Assembly: GCA_007119345.1 (NCBI GenBank)
Contig: SKPV01000154.1
Location: forward strand, 1-9,372
DNA from: Halovivax sp.
GTDB taxonomy: Archaea; Halobacteriota; Halobacteria; Halobacteriales; Natrialbaceae
DNA length: 9,372 bases
Reading direction: 5' to 3'
Position numbers and translations under genes: made by a program. This document shows, in pieces, positions 1-5,406 of this stretch (the first letter of the stretch is position 1; every line of letters begins with the position of its first letter). The notes below the pieces were generated by a model. That model searched no databases. It saw only the letters and a program-made list of their open reading frames with translations, and had not been told where the DNA came from.

Positions 1-305
1 CCCGCGACGCCGACGGCGGCCAGGGTCGCGACGCCGGCGGCCAACGCCGCCAGCGGCCTGTCGACCGATCGCGCGGTGATGGCGTCGGTCGGCCCGCGCC
101 CGCTCGCGACGAACACGCCGCAGATGGCCAGCGTCGCGACCGCGGTGATCGCCGCCGTCTCCGCCGTTCCGGCGACCGACTGGCTCCCCCACTCCACGCC
201 GCGCTCGACGTAGGCGACGTAGCTTCTGAGGGCGAACATCGCGACCAGCGTCGTCCCGGCGGCGAGGGACCCGAGCTTCACCGATCCCCCCGCGACGCGT
301 TTCAT
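1..305 (-). CDS. Hypothetical membrane protein, partial (N-terminal part only)
   Basis: The reading frame runs from an ATG at 305 to the left edge without a stop, giving about 101 residues that start MKRVAGGSVKLGSLAAG. Hydrophobic stretches at about residues 9-26 (followed by Arg-Ser-Tyr), 45-66 and from about 84 onward suggest at least three membrane segments, so it is probably an integral membrane protein. No catalytic motif is visible and I do not recognise the family. The start is supported by a TATA-like box centred 27 bases upstream, which implies a leaderless mRNA. It lies on the same strand as the YgfZ-like gene but is separated from it by about 155 bases holding its own promoter and three tandem repeats, so it is probably transcribed independently. 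The C-terminal part lies outside the window, so function cannot be assigned. Confidence 0.75.
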   Translation of the reverse strand, partial: MKRVAGGSVKLGSLAAGTTLVAMFALRSYVAYVERGVEWGSQSVAGTAETAAITAVATLAICGVFVASGRGPTDAITARSVDRPLAALAAGVATLAAVGVA

Positions 306-328
306 GGATCGGGTGCTCCTCGCCGCGA

Positions 329-336
329 CCTAAAGC
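329..336 (-). promoter_or_regulatory. TATA-like box of the membrane protein gene
   Basis: On the minus strand the sequence GCTTTAGG is centred about 27 bases upstream of the ATG at 305. That is the usual spacing for a leaderless haloarchaeal transcript. An A-rich stretch (GAAACT) just upstream could serve as the TFB recognition element. The tandem repeats begin immediately beyond it. Confidence 0.55.
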
Positions 337-340
337 AGTT

Positions 341-427
341 TCGGACGAACGAGTCCGCGAACCGAACGGTCGGACGAACGAGTCCGCGAACCGAACGGTC
401 GGACGAACGAGTCCGCGAACCGAACGG
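341..427. repeat. Three perfect 29-bp tandem repeats
   Basis: Three identical 29-bp copies lie head to tail at 341-369, 370-398 and 399-427. Each holds a short dyad, CGGAC-GAACGA-GTCCG, followed by CGAACCGAACGG. The array sits between the end of the YgfZ-like gene and the TATA-like box of the membrane protein gene, with no spacer between copies. It could be a multi-copy regulator site, an expandable slippage repeat, or part of the 3' end of the upstream transcript. The sequence alone does not decide between these. Confidence 0.95.
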
Positions 428-428
428 T

Positions 429-443
429 CGATCGCCGCGATCG
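429..443. other. Short hairpin downstream of the YgfZ-like gene
   Basis: CGATCG-CCG-CGATCG is a perfect 6-bp stem with a 3-base loop. It begins 17 bases beyond the stop codon of the minus-strand YgfZ-like gene and abuts the 29-bp repeat array. It may help end or process that transcript. No T-tract follows on the minus strand, so it is not a clear terminator. Confidence 0.35.
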
Positions 444-460
444 GCCGTTCACCGTGGACG

Positions 461-1567
461 CTACGGGTACGCGGGCAGGCGACCCGACCGGTCGGATCCC
501 TCGACGAACGGCAGCTCCCGGCGGACGGCGGGGACCTCCTCGCCGCCGACGCGAACCGTCACCTCGTCCGCTTCGAGGCCGAACTCGACGAGCGAGAGGG
601 CGATCGGCTCCTCCAGGGTCGGGCTCACCGCCGCCCGGGTCACCTCGCCGACGGCGGCGTCGCCGGCGAAGACGGCGGCGCCGGGTTCGGGAACGGTCGT
701 CGCGCCGTCCCCCGCACCCTCCAGCGCGAGTCCGGTCACCCGCCGACTCGGCTGACCGCGGTTCTCGACCCGCGAGACGACCTCCTGGCCGACGTAACAC
801 CCCTTCTCGAAGTCGAGGGCGGTTCGGAGTCCGAGCACGTTGGGGATCGTCCCCTCCAGCTCGGTGTCGAACAGGGGGCTGCCCGCCTCCAGCGTGAGGG
901 TGTCCCAGGTGCGATAGCCGAACGGCGCCGCGTTGAGTCCGCGCACCGAGAGGGTGTCGTAGACGGCGGGCGCGTCGTCGGTCGCGCAGACGACCTCGTA
1001 GCTCTCCTCGCCGGCCAGCGCGTCGGTTCGGATCACCGAGACGCCCGCATCCCCCATCGAGCCGCGGACGAACGCGAATCGCTCGTCGGGCGAGGCCGCC
1101 CCGTTCAAGACGCTGGCGACCTTCTCCGTCGCGGCGGGGCCGTGGACGCCGAAGATCGCGAACTCGTCGGTCGCCTCGCGCACGTCGACGTCCTGGATGA
1201 ACACCTTCTCGGCCCACTCTTCGGCCAGCGGACCCGCCCGGTCCGGCGGCGTGAAACAGAGCAGCCGCTCGCCGGCGTGGTAGACGTAGAGGTCCGTCTC
1301 GATCCGACCCTGCGGATCGAGCAAGACGGCGTAACAGCCCCGTCCGTCCTCGTTCGGAACGCGGTTCGAGACGACGTTGTCGACGTACTCGACGCGGTCG
1401 TCGCCCTCGACGACCACCACGCCGTAGGCCAGCTCGCAGAGACCGACGCCGTTACGAACGGCGCGGTGAGCACGCTCCGGCCGACCGTAGTGCTCGACGA
1501 CCGTTCGGCCGCGCCGCTCGCCGAACGTCGCGCCGTGGTCGGCGTGGATCGACTCGATGACGGTCAT
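461..1567 (-). CDS. ygfZ: YgfZ/GcvT-like folate-binding protein
   Basis: This 368-residue protein has the GcvT (aminomethyltransferase) fold. The diagnostic feature is KGCYVGQEVVSR at residues 255-266, which matches the YgfZ signature K-G-C-[FY]-x-G-Q-E-x(3)-R. Before it lies an LEAGSPLFDTEL segment (about 226-237), corresponding to the E-x-G-x-P region of GcvT-type proteins. The C-terminal part (about 275-350) fits the usual barrel domain. YgfZ proteins bind folate and support assembly or repair of certain Fe-S enzymes. The conserved Cys (257 here) matters in the bacterial protein. Many haloarchaeal members are simply labelled aminomethyltransferase. No gcvH or gcvP genes lie next to it, which argues against a role in glycine cleavage. 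The ATG at 1567 lies 28 bases from a TATA-like box, supporting a leaderless start. It is probably cytosolic. Family assignment is firm; the exact client enzymes are unknown. Confidence 0.88.
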   Translation of the reverse strand: MTVIESIHADHGATFGERRGRTVVEHYGRPERAHRAVRNGVGLCELAYGVVVVEGDDRVEYVDNVVSNRVPNEDGRGCYAVLLDPQGRIETDLYVYHAGERLLCFTPPDRAGPLAEEWAEKVFIQDVDVREATDEFAIFGVHGPAATEKVASVLNGAASPDERFAFVRGSMGDAGVSVIRTDALAGEESYEVVCATDDAPAVYDTLSVRGLNAAPFGYRTWDTLTLEAGSPLFDTELEGTIPNVLGLRTALDFEKGCYVGQEVVSRVENRGQPSRRVTGLALEGAGDGATTVPEPGAAVFAGDAAVGEVTRAAVSPTLEEPIALSLVEFGLEADEVTVRVGGEEVPAVRRELPFVEGSDRSGRLPAYP

Positions 1568-1590
1568 GGGGTGTGTTCGGGGGTGTGCAC

Positions 1591-1599
1591 TCTTTTAGG
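1591..1599 (-). promoter_or_regulatory. TATA-like box of the YgfZ-like gene
   Basis: On the minus strand CCTAAAAGA is centred 28 bases upstream of the ATG at 1567. It stands out as the only A/T-rich patch in a GC-rich spacer. The spacing predicts a leaderless transcript. Confidence 0.65.
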
Positions 1600-1797
1600 T
1601 GGCGGTAGCGAGGACGGACCGAACGGAGTGAGCGACGTCCTCGGAACAGCGAGCGGTGACCGCAGGGAGCCGCGAGCAGCGCGCCGCTGTGAAGCGAGTC
1701 GTGACCGAGCACTGCTGGCAGCGAGGAACCTCGCGACACGCACGGACCGAACACCCCGCGAGCGACGCGCGGCTCCTCGGGACGGGCGGCATGGGGA
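1600..1797. other. GC-rich spacer with several short dyads, no supported gene
   Basis: This stretch holds overlapping open frames on both strands, but all are Arg/Ser-rich, lack the acidic haloarchaeal composition, and look spurious. It contains several short perfect inverted repeats: CGAGGACG/CGTCCTCG (1609-1616 and 1636-1643), GCGGT-G-ACCGC (about 1653-1663) and CAGCG-CGC-CGCTG (about 1677-1689). Such GCGAGC-rich, dyad-dense spacers are familiar between haloarchaeal genes. It could hold an untranslated RNA or a decayed element, but I see no boundaries, promoter or conserved motif to prove either. Confidence 0.4.
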
Positions 1798-1851
1798 CGG
1801 TTCGATTCGCGAACTTGCGCGCCGCGAGTGCGACCCACCGGAATCGAACCG
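1798..1851. repeat. 11-bp inverted repeat with tRNA T-arm-like arms
   Basis: CGGTTCGATTC at 1798-1808 is perfectly complementary to GAATCGAACCG at 1841-1851, with 32 bases between. Each arm reads like a tRNA T-loop (GGTTCGATTC) on one strand. On the minus strand the right arm continues CGGTGGGTCGCA, resembling a tRNA 3' end. A normal 5-bp T-stem does not form and no D-arm or anticodon arm is present, so this is not an intact tRNA. It starts five bases beyond the stop of the minus-strand winged-helix-like gene and could act in its 3' end. Confidence 0.6.
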
Positions 1852-1855
1852 CAGG

Positions 1856-2149
1856 TTAGAACGGGATCCGTTCGCGAACCCAGTCGACGAAGGAACGGTC
1901 CTCGGGGGACGGCCCCGTCGGGACCACCCGGTCGGCCGGCTTGATTACGGTGCGACCCTCGTGCTTGCTGACGACGATCAGGTCGTCGTCCTTGAGGTTC
2001 GCGAGGGCCGTCTCGAGTTCGTCGATCTCGACGGAGACGGCGGCTCGGAGTTCGAAAACGGTCATGCCGTCGTCGCTTCGCTCGACGAGCGCGTCGAGCA
2101 CCGCCACCTGGGTTCGCCCGCGGTCGCGGTACTCGCGCTTCGCTCGCAT
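1856..2149 (-). CDS. Small winged-helix-like haloarchaeal protein (DUF6432-like)
   Basis: This 97-residue, charged protein starts MRAKREYRDRGRTQVAVLDA. Residues about 12-70 alternate helices and strands in the pattern of a winged helix-turn-helix: a helix with VAVLDALVER, then GMTVFELRAAV, then IDELETALANLKDDDLIVV as the likely recognition region, then a KHEGRTVIKP wing. It resembles small MarR-like proteins of haloarchaea that I associate, from memory, with DUF6432. The C-terminal tail ends in DWVRERIPF. It has no signal peptide, membrane segment or metal motif. A DNA-binding regulatory role is inferred from fold only and no target is known. It is divergent from the zinc-ribbon gene, and the two promoters share about 105 bases. 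Its own TATA element is weak (an AT-rich patch near 2174-2184). The start is the only sensible ATG. Confidence 0.75.
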   Translation of the reverse strand: MRAKREYRDRGRTQVAVLDALVERSDDGMTVFELRAAVSVEIDELETALANLKDDDLIVVSKHEGRTVIKPADRVVPTGPSPEDRSFVDWVRERIPF

Positions 2150-2220
2150 ATCGGAGTCATTCGACGACCCGGGATTTGACGTTTGTCGTTACGGCCGGTC
2201 GCGAGCGTGCACAGGCGGTA

Positions 2221-2230
2221 CGTTTTTTAC
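2221..2230 (+). promoter_or_regulatory. TATA-like box of the twin zinc-ribbon gene
   Basis: CGTTTTTTAC is centred about 29 bases before the ATG at 2255. It shows that the longer frame opening with TTG at 2183 is not the true start, because that frame runs through the promoter. Confidence 0.65.
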
Positions 2231-2254
2231 CCCCCGCACGGCTACCTCTCGGCA

Positions 2255-3001
2255 ATGGTCGTCCGATGTTCGCTGCTGGGCCACGATTTCGGTGCACCCG
2301 AGATCGAGCGCCAGCGCGAGGAACGCGGGAGCGAGGTCGTCGTGACAGTCGAAGAGTACGAGGAGTGTTCCCGGTGTGGGACCCGGAACGTGCTGAGCGA
2401 GAACACGGAGGTGAAGACCCTCGCCCCCGAGCCGTCGGGCGAACCGACCGGGTCGGCCGGCGAGAGCGCCGAACCGCCCGTCGATCAGGCGGCCGGCGGA
2501 TCCGCCGAGCCCGAGGGGACCGTCGAGGACGAGCCGACGGTGCCGACGGACGAGGACGGCGAGCCGATCACCGACGACGCGGAGATCCTCGACGATTCCG
2601 GCGGCGACGACGGCGAGGAGCGCGACCGCGGCGAGTGGCCGAGCGCCGACGACGTCGGGGCCCCGGCCGAGGAGCGGGGCGAGCCTCGAGCCTGGCCCGA
2701 AGACGACCGTGAGGACGGTCCCGGCGGGTCGGATCAGCTGGCCGCCTCGGCGGACGTCGACGACGGCGAGGGGGAGTCTGGGGACGACGCCCCGGCCGAT
2801 CGCGACCCCGCGTCGGGGATCGAGAGCGCCGGCGAGGCACCGACCCCTGGCGAGGGCGCGCCGCCGGACGGCGTGCCCTCCGAGTTCTTCTGCCCTCGCT
2901 GCGAGTTCGTCGCGCCGAGCGACCGGGGATCGCTGCGCGCCGGGGACATCTGCCCCGAGTGCAAGCGCGGGTACCTCGGCGAGCGCGAGCGGCGCGTCTG
3001 A
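2255..3001 (+). CDS. Acidic protein with zinc ribbon at each end (DUF7093-like)
   Basis: The product is 248 residues from the ATG at 2255. That start is chosen because a TATA-like box sits about 29 bases upstream and the protein then begins MVVRCSLLGHDFG, placing a metal ligand near the N-terminus. The first probable zinc site is Cys5, His10, Cys38 and Cys41 (ECSRCG). The second, at the C-terminus, is Cys213, Cys216, Cys233 and Cys236 (CPRC and CPEC knuckles). The roughly 150 residues between (about 56-208) are rich in Asp, Glu, Gly, Pro and Ser and are probably disordered. The N-terminal region resembles a haloarchaeal family I recall as DUF7093. Function is unknown. Twin zinc ribbons suggest binding of nucleic acid or protein partners, but that is inference. 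A 12-bp hairpin follows the stop codon, and the DUF5611-like gene downstream has its own promoter. Confidence 0.85.
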   Translation: MVVRCSLLGHDFGAPEIERQREERGSEVVVTVEEYEECSRCGTRNVLSENTEVKTLAPEPSGEPTGSAGESAEPPVDQAAGGSAEPEGTVEDEPTVPTDEDGEPITDDAEILDDSGGDDGEERDRGEWPSADDVGAPAEERGEPRAWPEDDREDGPGGSDQLAASADVDDGEGESGDDAPADRDPASGIESAGEAPTPGEGAPPDGVPSEFFCPRCEFVAPSDRGSLRAGDICPECKRGYLGERERRV

Positions 3002-3014
3002 GTCGACCGCCTCC

Positions 3015-3043
3015 GGGGGCGAGAACCGATCGTTCTCGCCCCC
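3015..3043 (+). terminator. Perfect 12-bp hairpin after the twin zinc-ribbon gene
   Basis: GGGGGCGAGAAC at 3015-3026 pairs perfectly with GTTCTCGCCCCC at 3032-3043 around a CGATC loop, starting 13 bases after the stop codon. No T-tract follows, and archaeal termination relies mainly on T-tracts. It may therefore be a 3' stability or processing element instead of a classical terminator. The hairpin is clear; its role is inferred. Confidence 0.55.
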
Positions 3044-3062
3044 TCGCCGCCGGATGAAAAGA

Positions 3063-3070
3063 GGTAAAGA
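3063..3070 (+). promoter_or_regulatory. TATA-like box of the DUF5611-like gene
   Basis: GGTAAAGA lies about 28 bases before the ATG at 3094, within the AT-rich patch 3056-3070 (GATGAAAAGAGGTAA). It fits a leaderless transcript independent of the gene upstream. Confidence 0.5.
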
Positions 3071-3093
3071 GCCTCCCGTGTTTCCCACGACCC

Positions 3094-3477
3094 ATGAAGG
3101 AGTACAAGATGCGCCGCGGTGAGCACCTCGAAGATCGGATTCCCGACATGAAAACGACCGTCGAGGAGTACTTCGGCACGATCACCGGGACGGAGGAGTT
3201 CAAGGGCAGCGACCTCTACGTGGTCGGCGAGCCCGACAACCCCGTCTTCGAGCGCATCATCGTCGGCGCGGTCCAGTACTCCGGGAAGAAGGACAAGCTC
3301 GCCGTCGAATTCCACGAGCGCGATCCCACCGAGCTCGGGCCCGACGAGCTCGAAGCGGCGGGCGACGCGGTGAACGCGAAGAACGACTTCCTCCTCGAAG
3401 CGACCGGTCGCGATGCCAAATCCCGTCGCGAATCGTTGAAGCGGTCCGTCGAGGACGACCCCGACCACGACTTCTGA
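3094..3477 (+). CDS. DUF5611-like haloarchaeal protein
   Basis: This is a 127-residue protein that starts MKEYKMRRGEHLEDRIPDM. It resembles the compact haloarchaeal family I recall as DUF5611, including the central SDLYVVGEPDNPVFERI segment (about residues 39-55) and the KNDFLLEATGRDAKSRRESL segment near the C-terminus. It has no cysteines, no membrane segment and no signal peptide, so it is probably a soluble cytosolic protein. Its function is unknown. The family's spread through haloarchaea hints at a housekeeping role, but that is inference. The ATG is well placed after an AT-rich promoter patch. It is followed by a hairpin and a TTTT run and converges on the ferredoxin gene. Confidence 0.85.
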   Translation: MKEYKMRRGEHLEDRIPDMKTTVEEYFGTITGTEEFKGSDLYVVGEPDNPVFERIIVGAVQYSGKKDKLAVEFHERDPTELGPDELEAAGDAVNAKNDFLLEATGRDAKSRRESLKRSVEDDPDHDF

Positions 3478-3482
3478 GGTTC

Positions 3483-3558
3483 TCGGTCCGCCCGGGACCG
3501 ACCGACGCCGGCCCGGGGCCGCCGGATTCGCTCGCGAGCGGGGGCTGCGGGCTATTTT
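3483..3558 (+). terminator. Probable terminator region of the DUF5611-like gene
   Basis: Six bases after the stop codon, TCGGTCC (3483-3489) pairs with GGACCGA (3495-3501) around a GCCCG loop. Further on are the perfect palindrome CGCTCGCGAGCG (3529-3540) and a TTTT run at 3555-3558, the only T-tract in this spacer. Together they plausibly end the plus-strand transcript. The remaining spacer up to 3696 shows no supported gene. Confidence 0.45.
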
Positions 3559-3696
3559 CGGGCGGCGCGACTCGACCGGTCGGATACGAGCGGCGTGGGC
3601 CGGCCGCTCGCGGTTACAGTGGCTCGATCGCTCGCGGACTACTCGGAGCGACCGCTCGAGGGACCGTTCGATCCGTGGAGAATCGGGACCGCGCCC

Positions 3697-4020
3697 TCAG
3701 GCCGTCCGGCCGGCGTCGACGTCGATGGCGTCGACGGGACAGACGTCGACGCAGAGCATGCAGTCGATGCACTGGGCCTCGTGGGTCGGATCCGCCTTCC
3801 GCTCGCTCTCGGGGTGGTCCGGCGTGTCCACCCACTCGAAGACGTCGACCGGGCAATCCTCGAGGCAGGCGCCGTCGGCGATACAGAGGTCGAAGTCGAC
3901 GGCGACGTGGGTACCGTGGATGCCGAGCTCTTCGGGCTCGTCGACCGGTCCCCAGACGGCGTGGCCGTTACACTCGTCGACTTGCTCCCGGTTCTCGTGG
4001 AACTGCGGATCGATGGCCAT
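3697..4020 (-). CDS. zfx: Zinc-containing 7Fe (3Fe-4S/4Fe-4S) ferredoxin
   Basis: This small soluble electron carrier has 107 residues from the ATG at 4020. Cluster ligands align with the Sulfolobus zinc ferredoxin: the first motif, CIADGACLEDCP, has Cys46, Asp49 (in place of the second Cys), Cys52 and Cys56, typical of a 3Fe-4S site. The second, CIDCMLCVDVCP, has Cys84, Cys87, Cys90 and Cys94. The N-terminal extension holds the zinc-site positions: His20, His35 and Asp77 are kept, but the first ligand position (His in Sulfolobus) is Cys17. The family passes electrons for 2-oxoacid oxidoreductases; the partner here is not visible. Two more in-frame ATGs lie upstream (4035 and 4029). The start at 4020 is preferred because the protein then begins MAIDP as in homologues, and the TATA box would place the transcript start near 4025-4028. 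Confidence 0.9.
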   Translation of the reverse strand: MAIDPQFHENREQVDECNGHAVWGPVDEPEELGIHGTHVAVDFDLCIADGACLEDCPVDVFEWVDTPDHPESERKADPTHEAQCIDCMLCVDVCPVDAIDVDAGRTA

Positions 4021-4047
4021 TGCTAGCATAGGCATCTGGCCGACGGT

Positions 4048-4056
4048 ACTTAAATC
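4048..4056 (-). promoter_or_regulatory. TATA box of the ferredoxin gene
   Basis: On the minus strand GATTTAAGT is the clearest TATA box in the window. It is centred 32 bases from the ATG at 4020 and only 17 from the upstream ATG at 4035, which argues against the longest frame. It gives the ferredoxin its own promoter despite the transporter gene upstream on the same strand. Confidence 0.7.
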
Positions 4057-4102
4057 TACGTCCGCCGAACGGCCGAAATCGCCGGACGGAGTTCGGCTGG
4101 CC

Positions 4103-4109
4103 TAAAAAT
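4103..4109 (-). terminator. T-tract terminator of the MFS transporter gene
   Basis: On the minus strand ATTTTTA follows the transporter stop codon by 18 bases, after a GC-rich stretch (GGGAACGGCCGG). A short U-rich tract is the usual archaeal termination signal, so read-through into the ferredoxin gene is probably limited. Confidence 0.5.
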
Positions 4110-4127
4110 CCGGCCGTTCCCGGTCCG

Positions 4128-5300
4128 TCAGTACCCCAGTCGGAGCACCCCGTTCGCGACGAGGACGACCGAGACTGTCGTCAACAGGCCGACGAGGACG
4201 AGAACGGCGACCGCCCAGCCGAAGAGGTCCGCGAACAGGCCGGTCGCGACGGAGCCGACGGCGCCGAGCAGCCCGTAGACGGTTCGGACCAGGCCGAAGC
4301 CCGCGCCCTCCTCCTCCTCGGAGAACTGGTCGAAGAATCTGGGGAGCAGCGCGGCCGCCCAGCCCAGCCCGGTCCCGAGCAGGAGGGTCGCGACCACGAC
4401 GGCGAGCCACCCCGGGACGGCGACGAGGAGGACGAACCCGACGGCGGCGATCGCGGTGCAGGCGGCGGTCGTCTCGTCGCGGCCGTAGCGATCCGACGCC
4501 GCGCCGACGCCGGCGCTCGTCACGCCCTGGACCGCGAAGTACGCGGAGAACACGGCCCCAGCGGTCGTCGCCGAGTGGCCGCGGTGTTCGACGAGGAACG
4601 TCGGGAGGAAGGAGGCGGTCGCCTGCCAGACGAAGGCGGCCAGCACCGAGAGGGCGACGGTGAACGCGATCGGCGGGCGTCCCAGCAGTTCGACGAGCCC
4701 GCCCAGCTCGAACCGTTCGCGCATGGGCTGGTCGGGCCGACGGGGCGGTTCGGGCTCGACGTACCGGGCGAACAGCAGGAACACCGGCACCGCGGCGACG
4801 ACGCCCAGCGCGACCGCGGGCTGCCAGCCCCACCGCGAGCCGATCCACGCCGCGATCACCGGCGCCGCGAGGCCGGCCGCGGGCCCGCCGGCGGTGTGGA
4901 CGCCGATGGCGGTCCCGACGTCGTCGTAGGTGCGGGTCAGCAGCGTCGTCCCCACGCTGTAGTGCAGCCCCGCGACGGCCCCCAGCGCGAGCGTCGCGAG
5001 CACGAAGACCGCGAACACCGGCGAGAGCGCGATCACCAGGCTGGCGACGGCCGTCCCCCCGACGGCGACCAGGATGACGGGGCGCTCGCCGTACCTGTCC
5101 GCCAGGACGCCGCTCGGAAACTGCGAGAGGAAGTACGCCATCCACAGTCCGGTCAGCGCCACTCCGATGACGGTGTTCGAGACCTCGAAGTCGGCGGTGA
5201 TCTGCGGGACGACGGGGCTGATAGACAGTCGGGCGACCATCGTCGCGAAGAACGCGAGCGTGCAGGCGGCGAGGACCGTCTCCCGGTAGCGCCACTGCAT
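4128..5300 (-). CDS. MFS transporter
   Basis: This 390-residue hydrophobic protein fits the usual 12-helix major facilitator layout, with a longer cytoplasmic loop (about residues 180-205, rich in Pro, Arg and Glu) between the two halves. The loop after helix 2 carries the MFS motif A as GVLADRYGERPVI (about 64-76). A degenerate copy, GAASDRYGRDE, lies in the matching loop of the second half (about 266-276). The first helix region has MVARLSISPVVPQI with a charged Arg24 in the membrane. It sits in the cell membrane and moves a small solute. The substrate cannot be told from sequence. Upstream there is no TATA box at leaderless distance. A GGTGA Shine-Dalgarno-like element lies 13-17 bases before the ATG, within CTGGTGACCAG, and a weak TATA-like CTCTTTGG lies further up (about 5362-5369), so this gene may have a leader. 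It is divergent from the cupin gene. Confidence 0.85.
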   Translation of the reverse strand: MQWRYRETVLAACTLAFFATMVARLSISPVVPQITADFEVSNTVIGVALTGLWMAYFLSQFPSGVLADRYGERPVILVAVGGTAVASLVIALSPVFAVFVLATLALGAVAGLHYSVGTTLLTRTYDDVGTAIGVHTAGGPAAGLAAPVIAAWIGSRWGWQPAVALGVVAAVPVFLLFARYVEPEPPRRPDQPMRERFELGGLVELLGRPPIAFTVALSVLAAFVWQATASFLPTFLVEHRGHSATTAGAVFSAYFAVQGVTSAGVGAASDRYGRDETTAACTAIAAVGFVLLVAVPGWLAVVVATLLLGTGLGWAAALLPRFFDQFSEEEEGAGFGLVRTVYGLLGAVGSVATGLFADLFGWAVAVLVLVGLLTTVSVVLVANGVLRLGY

Positions 5301-5406
5301 GTCGTGTCCTGGTCACCAGTCGCCCGTCGCGAGCGCTACCGCCGAAGAGTCGTCCGGGACCAAAGAGCCCACCGAAACCGGCACGCCGCGCCGTCGACTC
5401 GTCTTC
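5301..5406. promoter_or_regulatory. Upstream region of the MFS gene with an 11-bp palindrome
   Basis: CTGGT-C-ACCAG at 5309-5319 is a perfect odd palindrome eight bases upstream of the transporter ATG. On the minus strand it includes GGTGA, which matches part of the archaeal Shine-Dalgarno consensus. It may be a ribosome-binding element, a translational switch hairpin or a small operator. A weak TATA-like patch is seen near 5362-5369. No gene is supported here. Confidence 0.35.

Noticed and set aside
341..427. 29-bp repeats as a CRISPR array
   Set aside because: The copies are head to tail with no unique spacers, and there are no cas genes nearby.
454..897. Open frame of 147 codons on the plus strand opposite the YgfZ-like gene
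   Set aside because: Extremely Arg/Pro-rich with long Arg runs, typical of an antisense frame in GC-rich DNA, and fully covered by a well-supported gene on the other strand.
461..1567. Glycine cleavage T-protein (GcvT)
   Set aside because: The KGCYVGQE signature fits YgfZ, and no other glycine cleavage genes are adjacent.
1798..1858. Intact tRNA gene on the minus strand
   Set aside because: Only a T-loop-like motif is present. The T-stem does not pair, and the D-arm and anticodon arm positions fall inside the winged-helix-like gene.
1142..2179. Open frame of 345 codons on the plus strand across two minus-strand genes and the spacer
   Set aside because: It crosses a TATA-like box, the spacer dyads and two recognisable genes in antisense. 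It has no family resemblance, and its acidic look comes from mirroring codons of the real genes.
2189..3203. Open frames on the minus strand (299 and 211 codons) opposite the twin zinc-ribbon gene
   Set aside because: Compositionally odd antisense of the acidic linker, and both run through the promoter or hairpin of real genes.
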